A stretch of 64,000 bases of DNA from CAWCFV01 sp963794995 (GTDB lineage Bacteria > Actinomycetota > Actinomycetes > JACCUZ01): NCBI GenBank assembly GCA_963794995.1, contig CAWCFV010000002.1, positions 744,001 through 808,000 on the forward strand. Reading direction: 5' to 3'. A model generated the notes under the pieces. That model saw only the letters and a program-made list of their open reading frames with translations, was not told where the DNA came from and ran no database searches. Positions 43,801-52,437 of this stretch are shown here, piece after piece (positions within the stretch are counted from its first letter, which is position 1; each line of letters begins with the position of its first letter). A program made the translations under genes and the position numbers.

Positions 43801-45378
43801 ATGGCTCCGGCGCGGGAGAGCGTCACCGGCTCCCCGGCAGGGGGCGCTGCCGTCGGCTCGCGGACCCAGGTCCTGGTCGCCGCGGTCGCCCTGCTCGCGC
43901 TCTGGACTCTGGGGGCGCTCCTGTCACTGCTGCGCGGCCAGGACGCCAGCGGTGACCATCGCGGCTCGCACGTGTCAGCCGTCTGGACGCTGCTGCACCC
44001 CGACCAGGACGTCGCCCTCAGCCCGGACGCGTGGATCCCGGGCACCGTCAACATCCCGTGGTTCCTCCTGGCACTGCACGCTCCAGCCTGGGCGGCGACC
44101 GCCTACCTCGGTGCCCTGCACGCCACCGCGATCTGGCTGGTGATGCTTCTCGCCTGGCGACTGCTGGACCGGCCCGACCTCGCGGCGAGGTGCGCGCTGA
44201 CAGTCATGTGCGGTGCCTTCGCCGTCGTCGGCGCCACGTTCCGCACCGAGTTCGCGACGACCTTCTCCGACGTCTCGACCGCTCTGCCCCTCCTGGGTGC
44301 GCTGCTCTGCCTGCTGTGGGGAGGAACGGTGGGACCCAGGCGCCTGACGGCTGCGGGGCTGTTGCTCGGCGTGGCCTTCGGGCTCAAGATGACGAACCTG
44401 CTCTACGTCCTCGCCTGCCTGACCGCCGTGGTGACCCTGCCCCTGGCCGACTCGCGGCCGCGCGCCCTCCTGCGCACGTCCGCTGCCGCAGCCGTCGGCG
44501 CGGCGGTGTCCGTCGGGTACGTCTGGTGGGAGTTCCTGGGGCGGTTCGGCAGCCCGATGTTCCCGTTCTTCAACCAGCTCTGGCGCTCGCCCTACGCGCC
44601 GCCGGTGAACTACCACGACGGGCGCTTCCTGCCCGAGACGCCGGCCGAGCTCCTGCTGCTTCCCTGGCGGATGGCCTCGGTGAGCGGGTTCCCGAGCGAG
44701 CTTCCCGGCCGGGACCCTCGCTGGGCGGTCCTCGCCTCGCTGCTCGTTCTTGCCCTGGTCGTCCGAGGCGCCCGGCGTCGACACGACCTCGCCGTGGCGC
44801 CGCCGGACCCGCGCGTGCGGTTCCTGCTGGTCTTCCTCGGGTCTGCCTGGGCCGTCTGGGTGGTGATGTTCGGCATCGCCCGCTACCTGCTGGCGATCGA
44901 GCTCGTGGTCGGCGTCGTCGTCGTCGCTGTGGCAGCACCCCTGGTCCAGCGGCAGCGGTGGGTGGTGACGGCCATGGCCGTCCTGCTCGTCGCGGCGACC
45001 GCCTCGACCACGGTGCCCTCGTTCGCCAGGCAGCCGGTGCCCGACGGGAGCTGGTTCGCCTTCTCCACCTCGCCGGTCACCGACCAGCCTCGGACGCTCG
45101 TCGTCTTCCTCGGGGGGTCGACGACCTACCTCATCGCGGCCTTCCCCGACGACGCACGTCTGGTCGAGCTGCCGACCCTCCCCGGACGGCTCACCAGGGA
45201 GAGCTACCGCGTGATCGCCGCCCACCGCGGCCCGGTGGTGACCGTCCAGCGGTCCGGCGCCGGCGCGGGACGGGCGCTGCTGGCCCCAACCGGTCTCACC
45301 GGGACGCCCGAGTGCACCGTCGTGTCCAGCAACCTCGGCAGCGTCCGTGCGTGCGCGTGGCCTAGCCGAGCAGACTGA
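43801..45378 (+). CDS. GT-C-like multi-spanning membrane protein 2, paralogue
   Basis: 525-residue paralogue of the preceding protein with the same layout. The first outer loop is LLRGQDASGDHRGSHVSAVW; then come VNIPWFLLALHAPAWAAT, GLKMTNLLYVLACL, RFGSPMFPFFNQLWRSPY, FPSELPGRDPRW and FGIARYLLAIEL. The C-terminus again ends with a Cys pair (TPECTV, RACAWP). It starts 2 bp after the stop of copy 1, so both follow the pilins in one transcript. Its 3' end overlaps the convergent pimB gene by 17 bp. Identity is scattered but the blocks align in order, so the duplication is old. Confidence 0.75.
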   Translation: MAPARESVTGSPAGGAAVGSRTQVLVAAVALLALWTLGALLSLLRGQDASGDHRGSHVSAVWTLLHPDQDVALSPDAWIPGTVNIPWFLLALHAPAWAATAYLGALHATAIWLVMLLAWRLLDRPDLAARCALTVMCGAFAVVGATFRTEFATTFSDVSTALPLLGALLCLLWGGTVGPRRLTAAGLLLGVAFGLKMTNLLYVLACLTAVVTLPLADSRPRALLRTSAAAAVGAAVSVGYVWWEFLGRFGSPMFPFFNQLWRSPYAPPVNYHDGRFLPETPAELLLLPWRMASVSGFPSELPGRDPRWAVLASLLVLALVVRGARRRHDLAVAPPDPRVRFLLVFLGSAWAVWVVMFGIARYLLAIELVVGVVVVAVAAPLVQRQRWVVTAMAVLLVAATASTTVPSFARQPVPDGSWFAFSTSPVTDQPRTLVVFLGGSTTYLIAAFPDDARLVELPTLPGRLTRESYRVIAAHRGPVVTVQRSGAGAGRALLAPTGLTGTPECTVVSSNLGSVRACAWPSRAD

Positions 45379-46492
45379 CCAGGCGCGCGGCAGCGGCCGT
45401 CCAGGTCCAGCGCTCCGCCACCCAGGTGCACCCGGCGGTGCCGAGCCTGCGGCGCTGCGCCTCCGAGGACAGCAGCGGGACCAGCGCCGCCGCCACCGCG
45501 GCCGGGTCGCCGCCGTCGACGACCGCACCCGTCTCGCCGTCCCGGACGGCGTCGACCGCGCCGCCGGAGTTGCCGGCGACGACGGGGAGGCCGGTCGCGG
45601 AAGCCTCGAGGAAGACGATGCCGAGGCCCTCGACCTCGAAGCCCAGCCTGCGGGTCCGGCAGGGCATGGCGAAGACGTCACCGGCCGCGAAGTACGGCGG
45701 CAGCTCGGCCCACGGCTTGGCGCCGGCGAGCACCACATCAGCGGCGATCCCGAGCTCGGCAGCGAGCCGCTCGAGCTTCGGGCGCATCGGGCCGTCGCCG
45801 ACGAGCAGCAGGGCGGCGTCGGGCACCGAACGCTGCACCAGCGGTAGGGCCTTGACCAGGGTGTCCTGGCCCTTGCGTTCGACCATCCGCGAGACGCAGA
45901 CGACCACCGGACGGTCGCCGAGCCCGTATCGCTCGCGCACCGGTCCCCCGTCGACCGACGGGTTGAAGGCGTCGGTGTCGACACCCGGCGTGAGCTGGAC
46001 CATCCGGCCGGCCGCAGCCGGCGACAGCGCTCTGGCGATCTGCGAGCGCGTGTACTCCCCCAGGTAGGTCAGCACGTCGTTGGTCTCACCGATCCGACGC
46101 AGCAGCGCCCGGGTGCCGGGTGCCTTCGCCCACCAGACCTCGTGACCGTGCGTCGTGGCCACGGTGCGGCGCACCCCGGCACGTGCGCGCAGCGCCGGGG
46201 CCATCAGCCCCAACGGCGCTGCGGCGCCGAACCAGACCGTGTCGCAGCCGTGGGAGCGGGCCAGCGAGACCGCCCGCCGGGTGATCGCCGGGGTGGGCAG
46301 CATCAGCCGGGCCGGGTCCCGGACCACCGGGAAGGGCAGCGTGGCGTCGAACTCGGCGTCGCCGGGCTGCCGGGCCGTGTGCACCACCACGCGGTCAGGG
46401 TCCATCCGCTGCACCATCGCGAGCACGAACGACTCGATGCCGCCGACCCGCGGGGGGAAGTCGTTGGTGACGACAAGGGTGCGACCGGCCAC
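45362..46492 (-). CDS. pimB: GT4 alpha-mannosyltransferase, PimB family
   Basis: 376-residue glycosyltransferase of family 4, corresponding to Rv2188c, which adds the second mannose to phosphatidylinositol monomannoside at the inner membrane face. The N-terminal domain begins LVVTNDFPPRVGGIESFVLAM. The donor domain has CVSRMVERKGQDTLVKALPL, LLLVGDGPMRPKLE and the EX7E motif in EGLGIVFLEASATGLPVV. It follows the conserved order fadD15-pimB-NlpC/P60 with insertions. GTG 46492 has TAGGCT 8 nt upstream; longer in-frame starts would add an unrelated Arg-rich tail. Confidence 0.93.
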   Translation of the reverse strand: MAGRTLVVTNDFPPRVGGIESFVLAMVQRMDPDRVVVHTARQPGDAEFDATLPFPVVRDPARLMLPTPAITRRAVSLARSHGCDTVWFGAAAPLGLMAPALRARAGVRRTVATTHGHEVWWAKAPGTRALLRRIGETNDVLTYLGEYTRSQIARALSPAAAGRMVQLTPGVDTDAFNPSVDGGPVRERYGLGDRPVVVCVSRMVERKGQDTLVKALPLVQRSVPDAALLLVGDGPMRPKLERLAAELGIAADVVLAGAKPWAELPPYFAAGDVFAMPCRTRRLGFEVEGLGIVFLEASATGLPVVAGNSGGAVDAVRDGETGAVVDGGDPAAVAAALVPLLSSEAQRRRLGTAGCTWVAERWTWTAAAARLVSLLG

Positions 46493-46500
46493 GGTCGCGG

Positions 46501-46506
46501 AGCCTA
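46501..46506 (-). promoter_or_regulatory. -10 element upstream of pimB
   Basis: TAGGCT on the minus strand ends 8 nt before GTG 46492, just downstream of the preceding gene's stop. Confidence 0.5.
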
Positions 46507-46518
46507 CGCGGCGACCGC

Positions 46519-47385
46519 TCAGCCGCCGACGAGGTGCGAGCGGGCCTCGCGCACCGGCACCGCGAGCGGGCCGGCGGTCTTGGTCAGCGGCGGCCCGGGG
46601 ACGGCGTAGGGGCCGTTGCCGGCGACGGTGAACGAGCCCTGCCAGGACGTCGTCACCGTCACGGCGCGCGCTCCGGAGCTGGCGTAGGTGTGGGAGACCG
46701 AGTCGTCCGGGTAGCGGCCGCCCGGCACGGTGAACGCCCGGGTGACGCCCTCGTCGAAGGTCCAGTCCCAGGTGGCCGTGGCGGTCACCACGACGGGGAG
46801 CCCCAGCACGTCGAACGACGGCGTCTCGAACGACCCGGGCTCGCCGGCGTCGAAGATGGTCGGGAGGTTGACGATGCCCCCCGCGGCCGGCTGGAACGAC
46901 GGCGACGCGTCCGGGAGCCGGCTGACCACCTGTTCGCGCACGGCCTGCGCGATGTCCGCGATCGGCACCGGCTGGTCGCCCGGCCCGATGCAGACGGTCT
47001 GCAGCATCCGCCAGCCCGGGTCGGCGTTGTCCCGGTAGTAGACCCGGTAGAGGATCCCGTCCTGACCGCGCAGCGCACAGGACTGGACCGCGACCCCGCA
47101 CAGCGCGTCGTCCGGGTTCTCCGGACCGTTCGCCAGGCAGGCGATGACCAGCTTCCACTCGCAGCCGTCGCACGGCCGGCCGGAGACCTGGCCGAGCGGG
47201 GTGTCCGGCCCCTGGCCGGGCCACACGACGCCGCTCGTGACGATCGCGCCGCCCGCCTGGTCACCGTCGGAGTGCACGCAGTCGATCTCCTGGCGCTGAC
47301 AGTGGTCCGCCTGCGCCGCGGACGGGACCGACACCAGGGCCGCCACCAGGGCGAGGGCGAGCAGCAGCGCTCGGGCGGGTCTCAT
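46519..47385 (-). CDS. Secreted protein with PKD-like domain, unknown function
   Basis: 288-residue exported protein. A signal peptide (MRPARALLLALALVAALVSVPSAAQA) is followed by a Cys-rich region (eight Cys between residues 28 and 120: CQRQEIDC, RPCDGC, IACLA, ALCGVAVQSC, TVC) and a C-terminal PKD-like beta sandwich ending YPDDSVSHTYASSGARAVTVTTSW. The YxxxG/HTY pattern is typical of PKD repeats. ATG 47385 overlaps the lipoprotein gene stop by 4 bp. Function unknown; surface adhesion or scaffold is possible. Confidence 0.78.
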   Translation of the reverse strand: MRPARALLLALALVAALVSVPSAAQADHCQRQEIDCVHSDGDQAGGAIVTSGVVWPGQGPDTPLGQVSGRPCDGCEWKLVIACLANGPENPDDALCGVAVQSCALRGQDGILYRVYYRDNADPGWRMLQTVCIGPGDQPVPIADIAQAVREQVVSRLPDASPSFQPAAGGIVNLPTIFDAGEPGSFETPSFDVLGLPVVVTATATWDWTFDEGVTRAFTVPGGRYPDDSVSHTYASSGARAVTVTTSWQGSFTVAGNGPYAVPGPPLTKTAGPLAVPVREARSHLVGG

Positions 47386-47951
47386 CCGGCCTCCAGGTCG
47401 GTCACGTTCGTGATCACCCAGGCGCCGTCGTCCGACCGCACCAGGGACAGGTCCAGGTGACGACGCCGGGAGCGGATCGTGGTGACCACGTCGCCGGACT
47501 CGTCGAGCACGTCGTAGGCGGAGGCCCGGTAGGCCACCTCGGCCACCGCGACGCCGCCCTCGACGTCGTGCGCCCGGACCGACGCGACGGTGAAGGTGGC
47601 CTCCGGCGTGGTCTCCCCGTTGCGCGCGTTGCGCCGGATGACCTTCATCGCCTCGGCGCACGGGCAGCCGGGTGCGACCAGGTCGGCGAGAAGTGCCGGG
47701 TCGTTCGTCCGGGACGCCCGGGTCAGGGTGTCGTAGTAGCCGCGCACCGCGGCCTCGACCTCGGCGGACGCACCGGTCGCCGCGGGACCGCTCGCGCTGC
47801 CCGGGCTGCTCGGGGTGCCCGGCGTGCTCGCGTCCGCCGACCGGGTCGGCAGCGTCGTCGGCTGCTCGCCCTCGCCCCCGCAGGCGGCCAGCGGCAGGAC
47901 CAGCACCGCGGCGAGCGCCAGCCGCGGCGCCGACGTCGCCGGGGCCCGCAT
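47382..47951 (-). CDS. Putative lipoprotein (DUF6318-like)
   Basis: 189-residue protein. A signal peptide with lipobox LPLAAC-G (Cys near residue 25) is followed by a Ser/Thr/Pro/Gly-rich tether of about 40 residues and an alpha+beta domain of NTF2-like shape: VRGYYDTLTRASRTNDPALLADLVAPGCPCAEAMKVI, ending in DLSLVRSDDGAWVITNVTDLEAG. It would be anchored to the outer face of the membrane. TAGGAT lies 8 nt before ATG 47951. It forms an operon with the secreted PKD protein. Confidence 0.82.
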   Translation of the reverse strand: MRAPATSAPRLALAAVLVLPLAACGGEGEQPTTLPTRSADASTPGTPSSPGSASGPAATGASAEVEAAVRGYYDTLTRASRTNDPALLADLVAPGCPCAEAMKVIRRNARNGETTPEATFTVASVRAHDVEGGVAVAEVAYRASAYDVLDESGDVVTTIRSRRRHLDLSLVRSDDGAWVITNVTDLEAG

Positions 47952-47959
47952 GGTCGGCG

Positions 47960-47965
47960 ATCCTA
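47960..47965 (-). promoter_or_regulatory. -10 element of the lipoprotein-PKD operon
   Basis: TAGGAT on the minus strand is followed by 8 nt and ATG 47951. Confidence 0.5.
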
Positions 47966-48025
47966 CGGGACGAATCGCCCACGACGGCACCCTCGCGTCC
48001 CCGCCGAGGCGGCCGTCCGGCCGCA

Positions 48026-49324
48026 TCACGGCAGGTCGGCGCCGAGGTCGGGCGGTACCGGACGGCCGTGCCGGCGCGCCCAGTCCCGGGCCAGCGCGGT
48101 CCGCTGCGGGCCGGTCGGGTGGCTCGCGAACAGACCGAACACCAGCGGGGACGGGTCGAGGTCGGACAGGTTCGTCACCGACAGCCGGCGCTGCATCGCC
48201 ACCATCGCCGCCGGCTCCCGGGTCAGGTCGAGCGCGTGGACGTCGGCCCGCGTCTCGACCCGCCGGGACAGCAGGTTCTGCGCCGGACCGGCCACGGCCG
48301 AGAGCAGCGCCACCAGCGCCAGCACCAGGGCGACCGCGCGGGCGTCCCCCAGGGACGGGACACCGGCCCGGCCCAGCAGCCACGACGAGCGGCCGAGCAG
48401 CCCGAGCACGCACACGAGCAGCGCGACCGACACCGCACCCAGGAGCGTGCCCCACACCACGTCGCGCGACTTCGCGTGCCCGAGCTCGTGCGCGACGATG
48501 AGCCGCACCTCGCCCGGCGGCGCGCTGTCGACGAGCGTGTCGTAGACGACGATCCGGCGGGTGGCCCCGATCCCGGAGACGTAGGCGTTCAGCGACGAGG
48601 TCCGCCGGCTGGCGTCGGCGACCAGCACGTCCTCGACCGGTACGCCGTCCTCGCGCGCGAGCTGCAGCAACGAGCTGCGCAGCGGCCCGTCGGCCATCGA
48701 GGTGAACCTGTTGAAGACGGGCTCCACCACGACCGGGTAGGCGAACGAGGTCAGGACGACCAGCCCGGCGCCCAGCGCCGCGCCGACCGTCCACCACCAC
48801 TGCGGCTGCCAGCGCGCCAGGCCGACGACCAGCAGCAGCACCAGCAGGGTGAGCACCAGGCCCACGCCGTAGGACTTCGCGAGGTCCAGCGCCCAGGCGC
48901 CCCAGGTGCGCGTCGAGAGGCCGTAGCGCCGGCGGACGGACTCGCTCCACGCGTCCCACGGCAGCGTCAGGACCCGACCCACGACCGTCAGCGCGACGGT
49001 GCCGAGAATCACCCGCCACAGCCAGCCGCCGCCCAGCGGTGCCGCGACCCGCTCGACCAGCCGGGCGCCCGCCGGCGTGAGGCCCAGCACGCCCGCCACC
49101 ACGAGGCCGAGCAGGTACGACGTGTACGCCGGGAGCCGCACCGCGACGTGGTAGGCCTCCTCACGCGCGACCTGCGCAGCGGTGAAGTCTCGCGAGGGGT
49201 CCACCGGGGTCGGGGTCAGCCCGTGCAGCGGCAGCGGCCGCCAGGGGATCAGGACGGCCACCGCCACCGCGAGGAGGACGACGAGCGTGGCGGTCGTGAC
49301 CAGCAGCGTCGTGCGCGGGCTCAC
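48026..49324 (-). CDS. M48 family membrane metalloprotease (Ste24/HtpX type)
   Basis: 432-residue integral membrane peptidase with about seven helices. The zinc motif is HELGH in RLIVAHELGHAKSRDVVWGTL, with the third ligand Glu in SRRVETRADVHALDL, the M48A arrangement. The N-terminal CAAX-protease-like part contains PWDAWSESVRRRYGLSTRTWG and VEPVFNRFTSMADGPLR, closest to Ste24-like proteins. Bacterial members degrade misfolded membrane proteins. GTG 49324 overlaps the stop of the upstream peptidase-like gene by 4 bp. Confidence 0.92.
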   Translation of the reverse strand: MSPRTTLLVTTATLVVLLAVAVAVLIPWRPLPLHGLTPTPVDPSRDFTAAQVAREEAYHVAVRLPAYTSYLLGLVVAGVLGLTPAGARLVERVAAPLGGGWLWRVILGTVALTVVGRVLTLPWDAWSESVRRRYGLSTRTWGAWALDLAKSYGVGLVLTLLVLLLVVGLARWQPQWWWTVGAALGAGLVVLTSFAYPVVVEPVFNRFTSMADGPLRSSLLQLAREDGVPVEDVLVADASRRTSSLNAYVSGIGATRRIVVYDTLVDSAPPGEVRLIVAHELGHAKSRDVVWGTLLGAVSVALLVCVLGLLGRSSWLLGRAGVPSLGDARAVALVLALVALLSAVAGPAQNLLSRRVETRADVHALDLTREPAAMVAMQRRLSVTNLSDLDPSPLVFGLFASHPTGPQRTALARDWARRHGRPVPPDLGADLP

Positions 49325-50766
49325 GCCGCGGCCTTGGCCCGCAGGTAGGCCCGCCAGTCCCGCTCCAGCCGGCGCTCGTCGACTCCGAGCACCTCCGCGG
49401 TCTCCTCCGGCCAGCCCGGGCCGCTGCTGTCGGACAGCGCCATGTAGAGCCGCAGCAGCCGCTTCTGCCCGTACTCCTCCGCGATCATGCGGCAGGCCAG
49501 CCAGGCGCCCTCGTAGGCCGCGGCGATGTCCCCGCGCGACGCGTCGAAGTCGTCGTCCTGCGGCAGGTGCCGCGGTGGGCCGTCGTCGCGGACCTCGTCC
49601 AGGATGTCCGCCGCGACGATCGACAACGGGACGGGCGTCGCCCGGTAGGCGACGTAGTCGGCGAACCCCTCCGACAGCCAGATGGGAGGTGCCAGCACGC
49701 TGGACGAGCGGGTGGCGACGTGGGTCATCTCGTGGGTGAGCACCACCCGCCGGCCGACCGCACCGAGCGTGCCCCAGGCCCCGGGGTTGAGCACGATGCG
49801 GTCCCCCCTGCTGAGCCCGGACTCGAAGGTGCCGGTCGTCACGGCGGCGATCTGGGCGAGCCCGTCGCCGTCGCTTCCGATGAGGGTCGCCATGTCCTGC
49901 TGGCTGCGCGGCATGACGAGAACGGGGTGCCGTGACCAGTCCCCGGTCCACACCTCGTCGACGTCACCGACCGCCAGGTCCGCCTCGTCCGCGACCCGCC
50001 GGGCCTGGCGCGCGCTGGTGCCGCGGCGGTCGGCGACGACCAGGCTGTGGTCGCCGCGCACGGCACGGACCGGCCCGAGGTCCCACAGGTCGCGCTGGGT
50101 GTCGAACCCGCTCGCCGAGGCATCGGTGTCCGAGGCCAGCAGCCAGCCGCCGCCGGACGGCACCACGGTGAGGTACTGCTCCCGGTCGGTGGTGGTGTCC
50201 GTGCCGGCCAGGCGGTAGGTGAGCCGCACCCGGACGATGGCCGAGCCCGGGGGCAGCGCGGCGGCCCGCTCGGGCGCCAGGCCCGGGCCCTCGCCGGTCA
50301 CCAGGTAGGACCACTGGGCGAGCCCCAGCGAGGTGACCCGGTCGAACAGCTCGGCCTGCGTCGCGAGGAACTCGGTGGCGCCCGGAGCCACGGTGCCGAG
50401 GAACGCCGTCCGGTCAGCGGCGGTCACGGCGGCGGCGCGGGTGACCAGCAGGTCGGTCACCGCCCGGTCCCGTGCCGCGACGGCGGCCCCGGGGGGCGTG
50501 GAGCCGCTCGCCGAGGGCCCCGGCTCACCGCCGGCGGCCGTGGTCCCCGCCCGGGGCCCCCCAGCAGGCCCGGGCCCGGGCCCGGTGCCCTGCCCGGGCA
50601 GGAGCACCCGGCCGACCACCAGCGCGACGCCGAGGCCTAGCGCGACGGCGACGGTGACGACCAGCCAGACGGCAGCAGGACGTCGCCGGGAGCGGTCCCC
50701 CGGAGGCCGTGCGGCCGACGACGGGGGCGGCTCGACGGCCGCGCCCGGGTCGTCGTACTGCTGCAC
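49321..50766 (-). CDS. Membrane-anchored peptidase MA-like (gluzincin) protein
   Basis: 481-residue protein with a short cytoplasmic Pro/Arg-rich tail, one transmembrane helix (about 32-54), a Gly/Pro linker, an NTF2-like region and a C-terminal gluzincin domain. The latter shows H-E-M-T-H in VVLTHEMTHVATRS and the Glu ligand in WLSEGFADYVAYR, the peptidase MA/collagenase-like pattern. All catalytic residues are in place, so an active extracellular zinc peptidase is likely. Its stop overlaps the M48 gene start. GTG 50766 with TAGTCT 6 nt upstream gives a leaderless start. Confidence 0.83.
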   Translation of the reverse strand: MQQYDDPGAAVEPPPSSAARPPGDRSRRRPAAVWLVVTVAVALGLGVALVVGRVLLPGQGTGPGPGPAGGPRAGTTAAGGEPGPSASGSTPPGAAVAARDRAVTDLLVTRAAAVTAADRTAFLGTVAPGATEFLATQAELFDRVTSLGLAQWSYLVTGEGPGLAPERAAALPPGSAIVRVRLTYRLAGTDTTTDREQYLTVVPSGGGWLLASDTDASASGFDTQRDLWDLGPVRAVRGDHSLVVADRRGTSARQARRVADEADLAVGDVDEVWTGDWSRHPVLVMPRSQQDMATLIGSDGDGLAQIAAVTTGTFESGLSRGDRIVLNPGAWGTLGAVGRRVVLTHEMTHVATRSSSVLAPPIWLSEGFADYVAYRATPVPLSIVAADILDEVRDDGPPRHLPQDDDFDASRGDIAAAYEGAWLACRMIAEEYGQKRLLRLYMALSDSSGPGWPEETAEVLGVDERRLERDWRAYLRAKAAA

Positions 50767-50772
50767 CCGGCC

Positions 50773-50778
50773 AGACTA
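50773..50778 (-). promoter_or_regulatory. -10 element for leaderless peptidase operon
   Basis: TAGTCT on the minus strand ends 6 nt before GTG 50766. Confidence 0.6.
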
Positions 50779-50831
50779 GGCGGCGGTGCTGCCGGCGACC
50801 GACCGCCGCGGCGCCGGCCGGGAGGCGGAGC

Positions 50832-51959
50832 CTACGGTCGGCCGGCTCCGACGAGGGGCATCGAGTGCAGTCCGGTGATGTGCACGCTGCGGCCGGGGTA
50901 GGGCGCGTCGATGACCCGCCCGCCACCGATGTAGAGGGCCACGTGGCTGATCGGGCTGTAGTAGAAGACGAGGTCGCCCGGCTGCAGGTCGGACACCGGT
51001 ACCCGCCGCACGGCGTTGTACTGCGCCGAGGAGGAGTGCGGCAGCGACACACCCGCCGCCGCCCACGCGTACATGGTGAGCCCCGAGCAGTCGAAGGCGT
51101 TGGGCCCGGCCGCACCCCACGAGTACGGGTCGCCGAGCTGGGCGAACGCGACCCGCACCGCCTCGGCGGCCCGACCGGAGGCCGGGACGTCGGCAGGTCC
51201 GTCGGAGCGGGCTGCGCCGCCACCTCCCCCGCCACCCTCGTCAGAGCCGCTGGAGCCGCTGGAGCCGGGGGCCGTGGGCTGCGGGTCGCGCTCGGAGCGG
51301 GAGGCGCGCGGTGCGTCGGCCCGGGCAGCCAGGGCCCTGCGGGTCGCCGCCTGCTGCTGGGCCAGCAGCCGGGCCCGCTGCGCCGCCTCGAGGCCCGCCA
51401 GCACGTCCCGCGCGTCGCGCAGGCGCTTCTCGATGGTGCCCCGCTCGGCCGCCAGGCGCTCCCGCAGGGCCGCGGCGCGGGCCTTCTTGTCGGCGACGGC
51501 CTTGCGGTCGACCGCAGCCCGCAGCCGGGCCGCCGCCATGCCGTCGAGCATCGCGGCCTGGCGCCGGTTGAGCTGGGAGAGGTCGGCCGCCTGCCGCAGG
51601 AAGGACGTCGGGTCCTCCGAGAGCACCAGGGCCACGGTGGGGTCGACACCCCCGGACTTGTAGGAGGCCACGGCGATCCGACCGACGACCGCGGTGAGGG
51701 CGTCCAGGTGACGCCTGGCCACGGTGTACCGGTTCTGTGCCGAGCGCATCTGCCGGGTCGTCTCGGTGAGCTCGACCTTGGCGGCGTTGTACCGCTCGGC
51801 GGCGTCGGCCGCCTCGTGGTTGAGCGCGTCGACCCGACGCTGGACCTCGGCGAGGGACGCCCCGGGCTCGGCAGCGGCCACCCCGGGCAGCACGGCGAGG
51901 CTCAGGGTCGTCAGGAGCAGACCCACGAGCAGGCGGAGGGGGGAGGTCGGGAAGGCCAT
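50832..51959 (-). CDS. NlpC/P60 peptidoglycan endopeptidase (Rv2190c/RipC type)
   Basis: 375-residue secreted D,L-endopeptidase. A signal peptide (cleaved near AVLPGVAAAEPG) is followed by a long alpha-helical coiled coil (about 38-215), a Gly/Ser-rich linker, and the NlpC/P60 domain with Cys291 in FDCSGLTMYAW, His in SPISHVALYIGGG and the polar third residue in the terminal part. It corresponds to Rv2190c in gene order. FtsEX-type activation through the coiled coil is known for RipC and is plausible here. ATG 51959 has no ribosome site but TAGGGT 10 nt upstream. Confidence 0.92.
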   Translation of the reverse strand: MAFPTSPLRLLVGLLLTTLSLAVLPGVAAAEPGASLAEVQRRVDALNHEAADAAERYNAAKVELTETTRQMRSAQNRYTVARRHLDALTAVVGRIAVASYKSGGVDPTVALVLSEDPTSFLRQAADLSQLNRRQAAMLDGMAAARLRAAVDRKAVADKKARAAALRERLAAERGTIEKRLRDARDVLAGLEAAQRARLLAQQQAATRRALAARADAPRASRSERDPQPTAPGSSGSSGSDEGGGGGGGAARSDGPADVPASGRAAEAVRVAFAQLGDPYSWGAAGPNAFDCSGLTMYAWAAAGVSLPHSSSAQYNAVRRVPVSDLQPGDLVFYYSPISHVALYIGGGRVIDAPYPGRSVHITGLHSMPLVGAGRP

Positions 51960-51969
51960 CTGCGCGCGA

Positions 51970-51975
51970 ACCCTA
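51970..51975 (-). promoter_or_regulatory. -10 element of the NlpC/P60 gene
   Basis: TAGGGT on the minus strand lies 10 nt before ATG 51959. Just upstream the minus strand reads GACATCACGAAACGGTCACG, with two TCACG half-sites that recall the GTCAC repeats before the LysM gene. Confidence 0.45.
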
Positions 51976-52157
51976 CGTGACCGTTTCGTGATGTCAAACG
52001 GTACGCGGCGCGCCTGCGGGATACCTGACGTCACGTCTGGTAATCGACGCTGGTCGCCGACCCTTGAGCCCCGCCTGTCGGACCGGAGCGTGAACCGGCC
52101 ACCGGGCGTCCGCATGCTGGACTCCCGGGGCGGCGCCCGCGCGGCGACCCGCAGCCC

Positions 52158-52181
52158 GTCAGCCGGTCAGCCGGTCAGCCG
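52158..52181. repeat. Triple 8-bp tandem repeat at a gene end
   Basis: GTCAGCCG occurs three times in a row; the stop codon of the small Cys-rich gene (52175-52177) lies within it. The same octamer recurs at the pfkA 3' end. Confidence 0.8.
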
Positions 52182-52408
52182 GCGGCAGCGCGCCCCGCAT
52201 GACCGGCTCGCCCGTCGCCGGAGCGCCGGACGACCTCCACGGGCAGCACCAGCCGCAGCGGCGGCACGAGTCCGGAGCCGGCGAGGGCGTCGAACGCCGC
52301 CGCCTCGTCGTCGCCGATCTCACCCGGCGGGCCGCCGAGCAGCGCGGTGACGACGCAGTCGCCGCAGGCGGGCCCGCGCACCTCGCACGAGTCGCAGTCG
52401 ATGATCAC
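52175..52408 (-). CDS. Small Cys-motif protein, unknown function
   Basis: 77-residue protein starting VIIDCDSCEVRGPACGDCVVTALLGGPP. The pattern CDSC-x6-C-xx-C looks like a small metal site. A Pro/Val-rich C-terminal half follows. Similar short proteins are conserved in actinobacteria near NlpC/P60 and PimB genes without assigned function. GTG 52408 is selected because GGGAGG lies 5-6 nt upstream and the motif begins at once; the longer in-frame GTG at 52462 lies on top of the -10 box. Confidence 0.72.
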   Translation of the reverse strand: MIIDCDSCEVRGPACGDCVVTALLGGPPGEIGDDEAAAFDALAGSGLVPPLRLVLPVEVVRRSGDGRAGHAGRAAAG

Positions 52409-52437
52409 GAAGTCCTCCCAGATGTCCGTCGCCGCCG

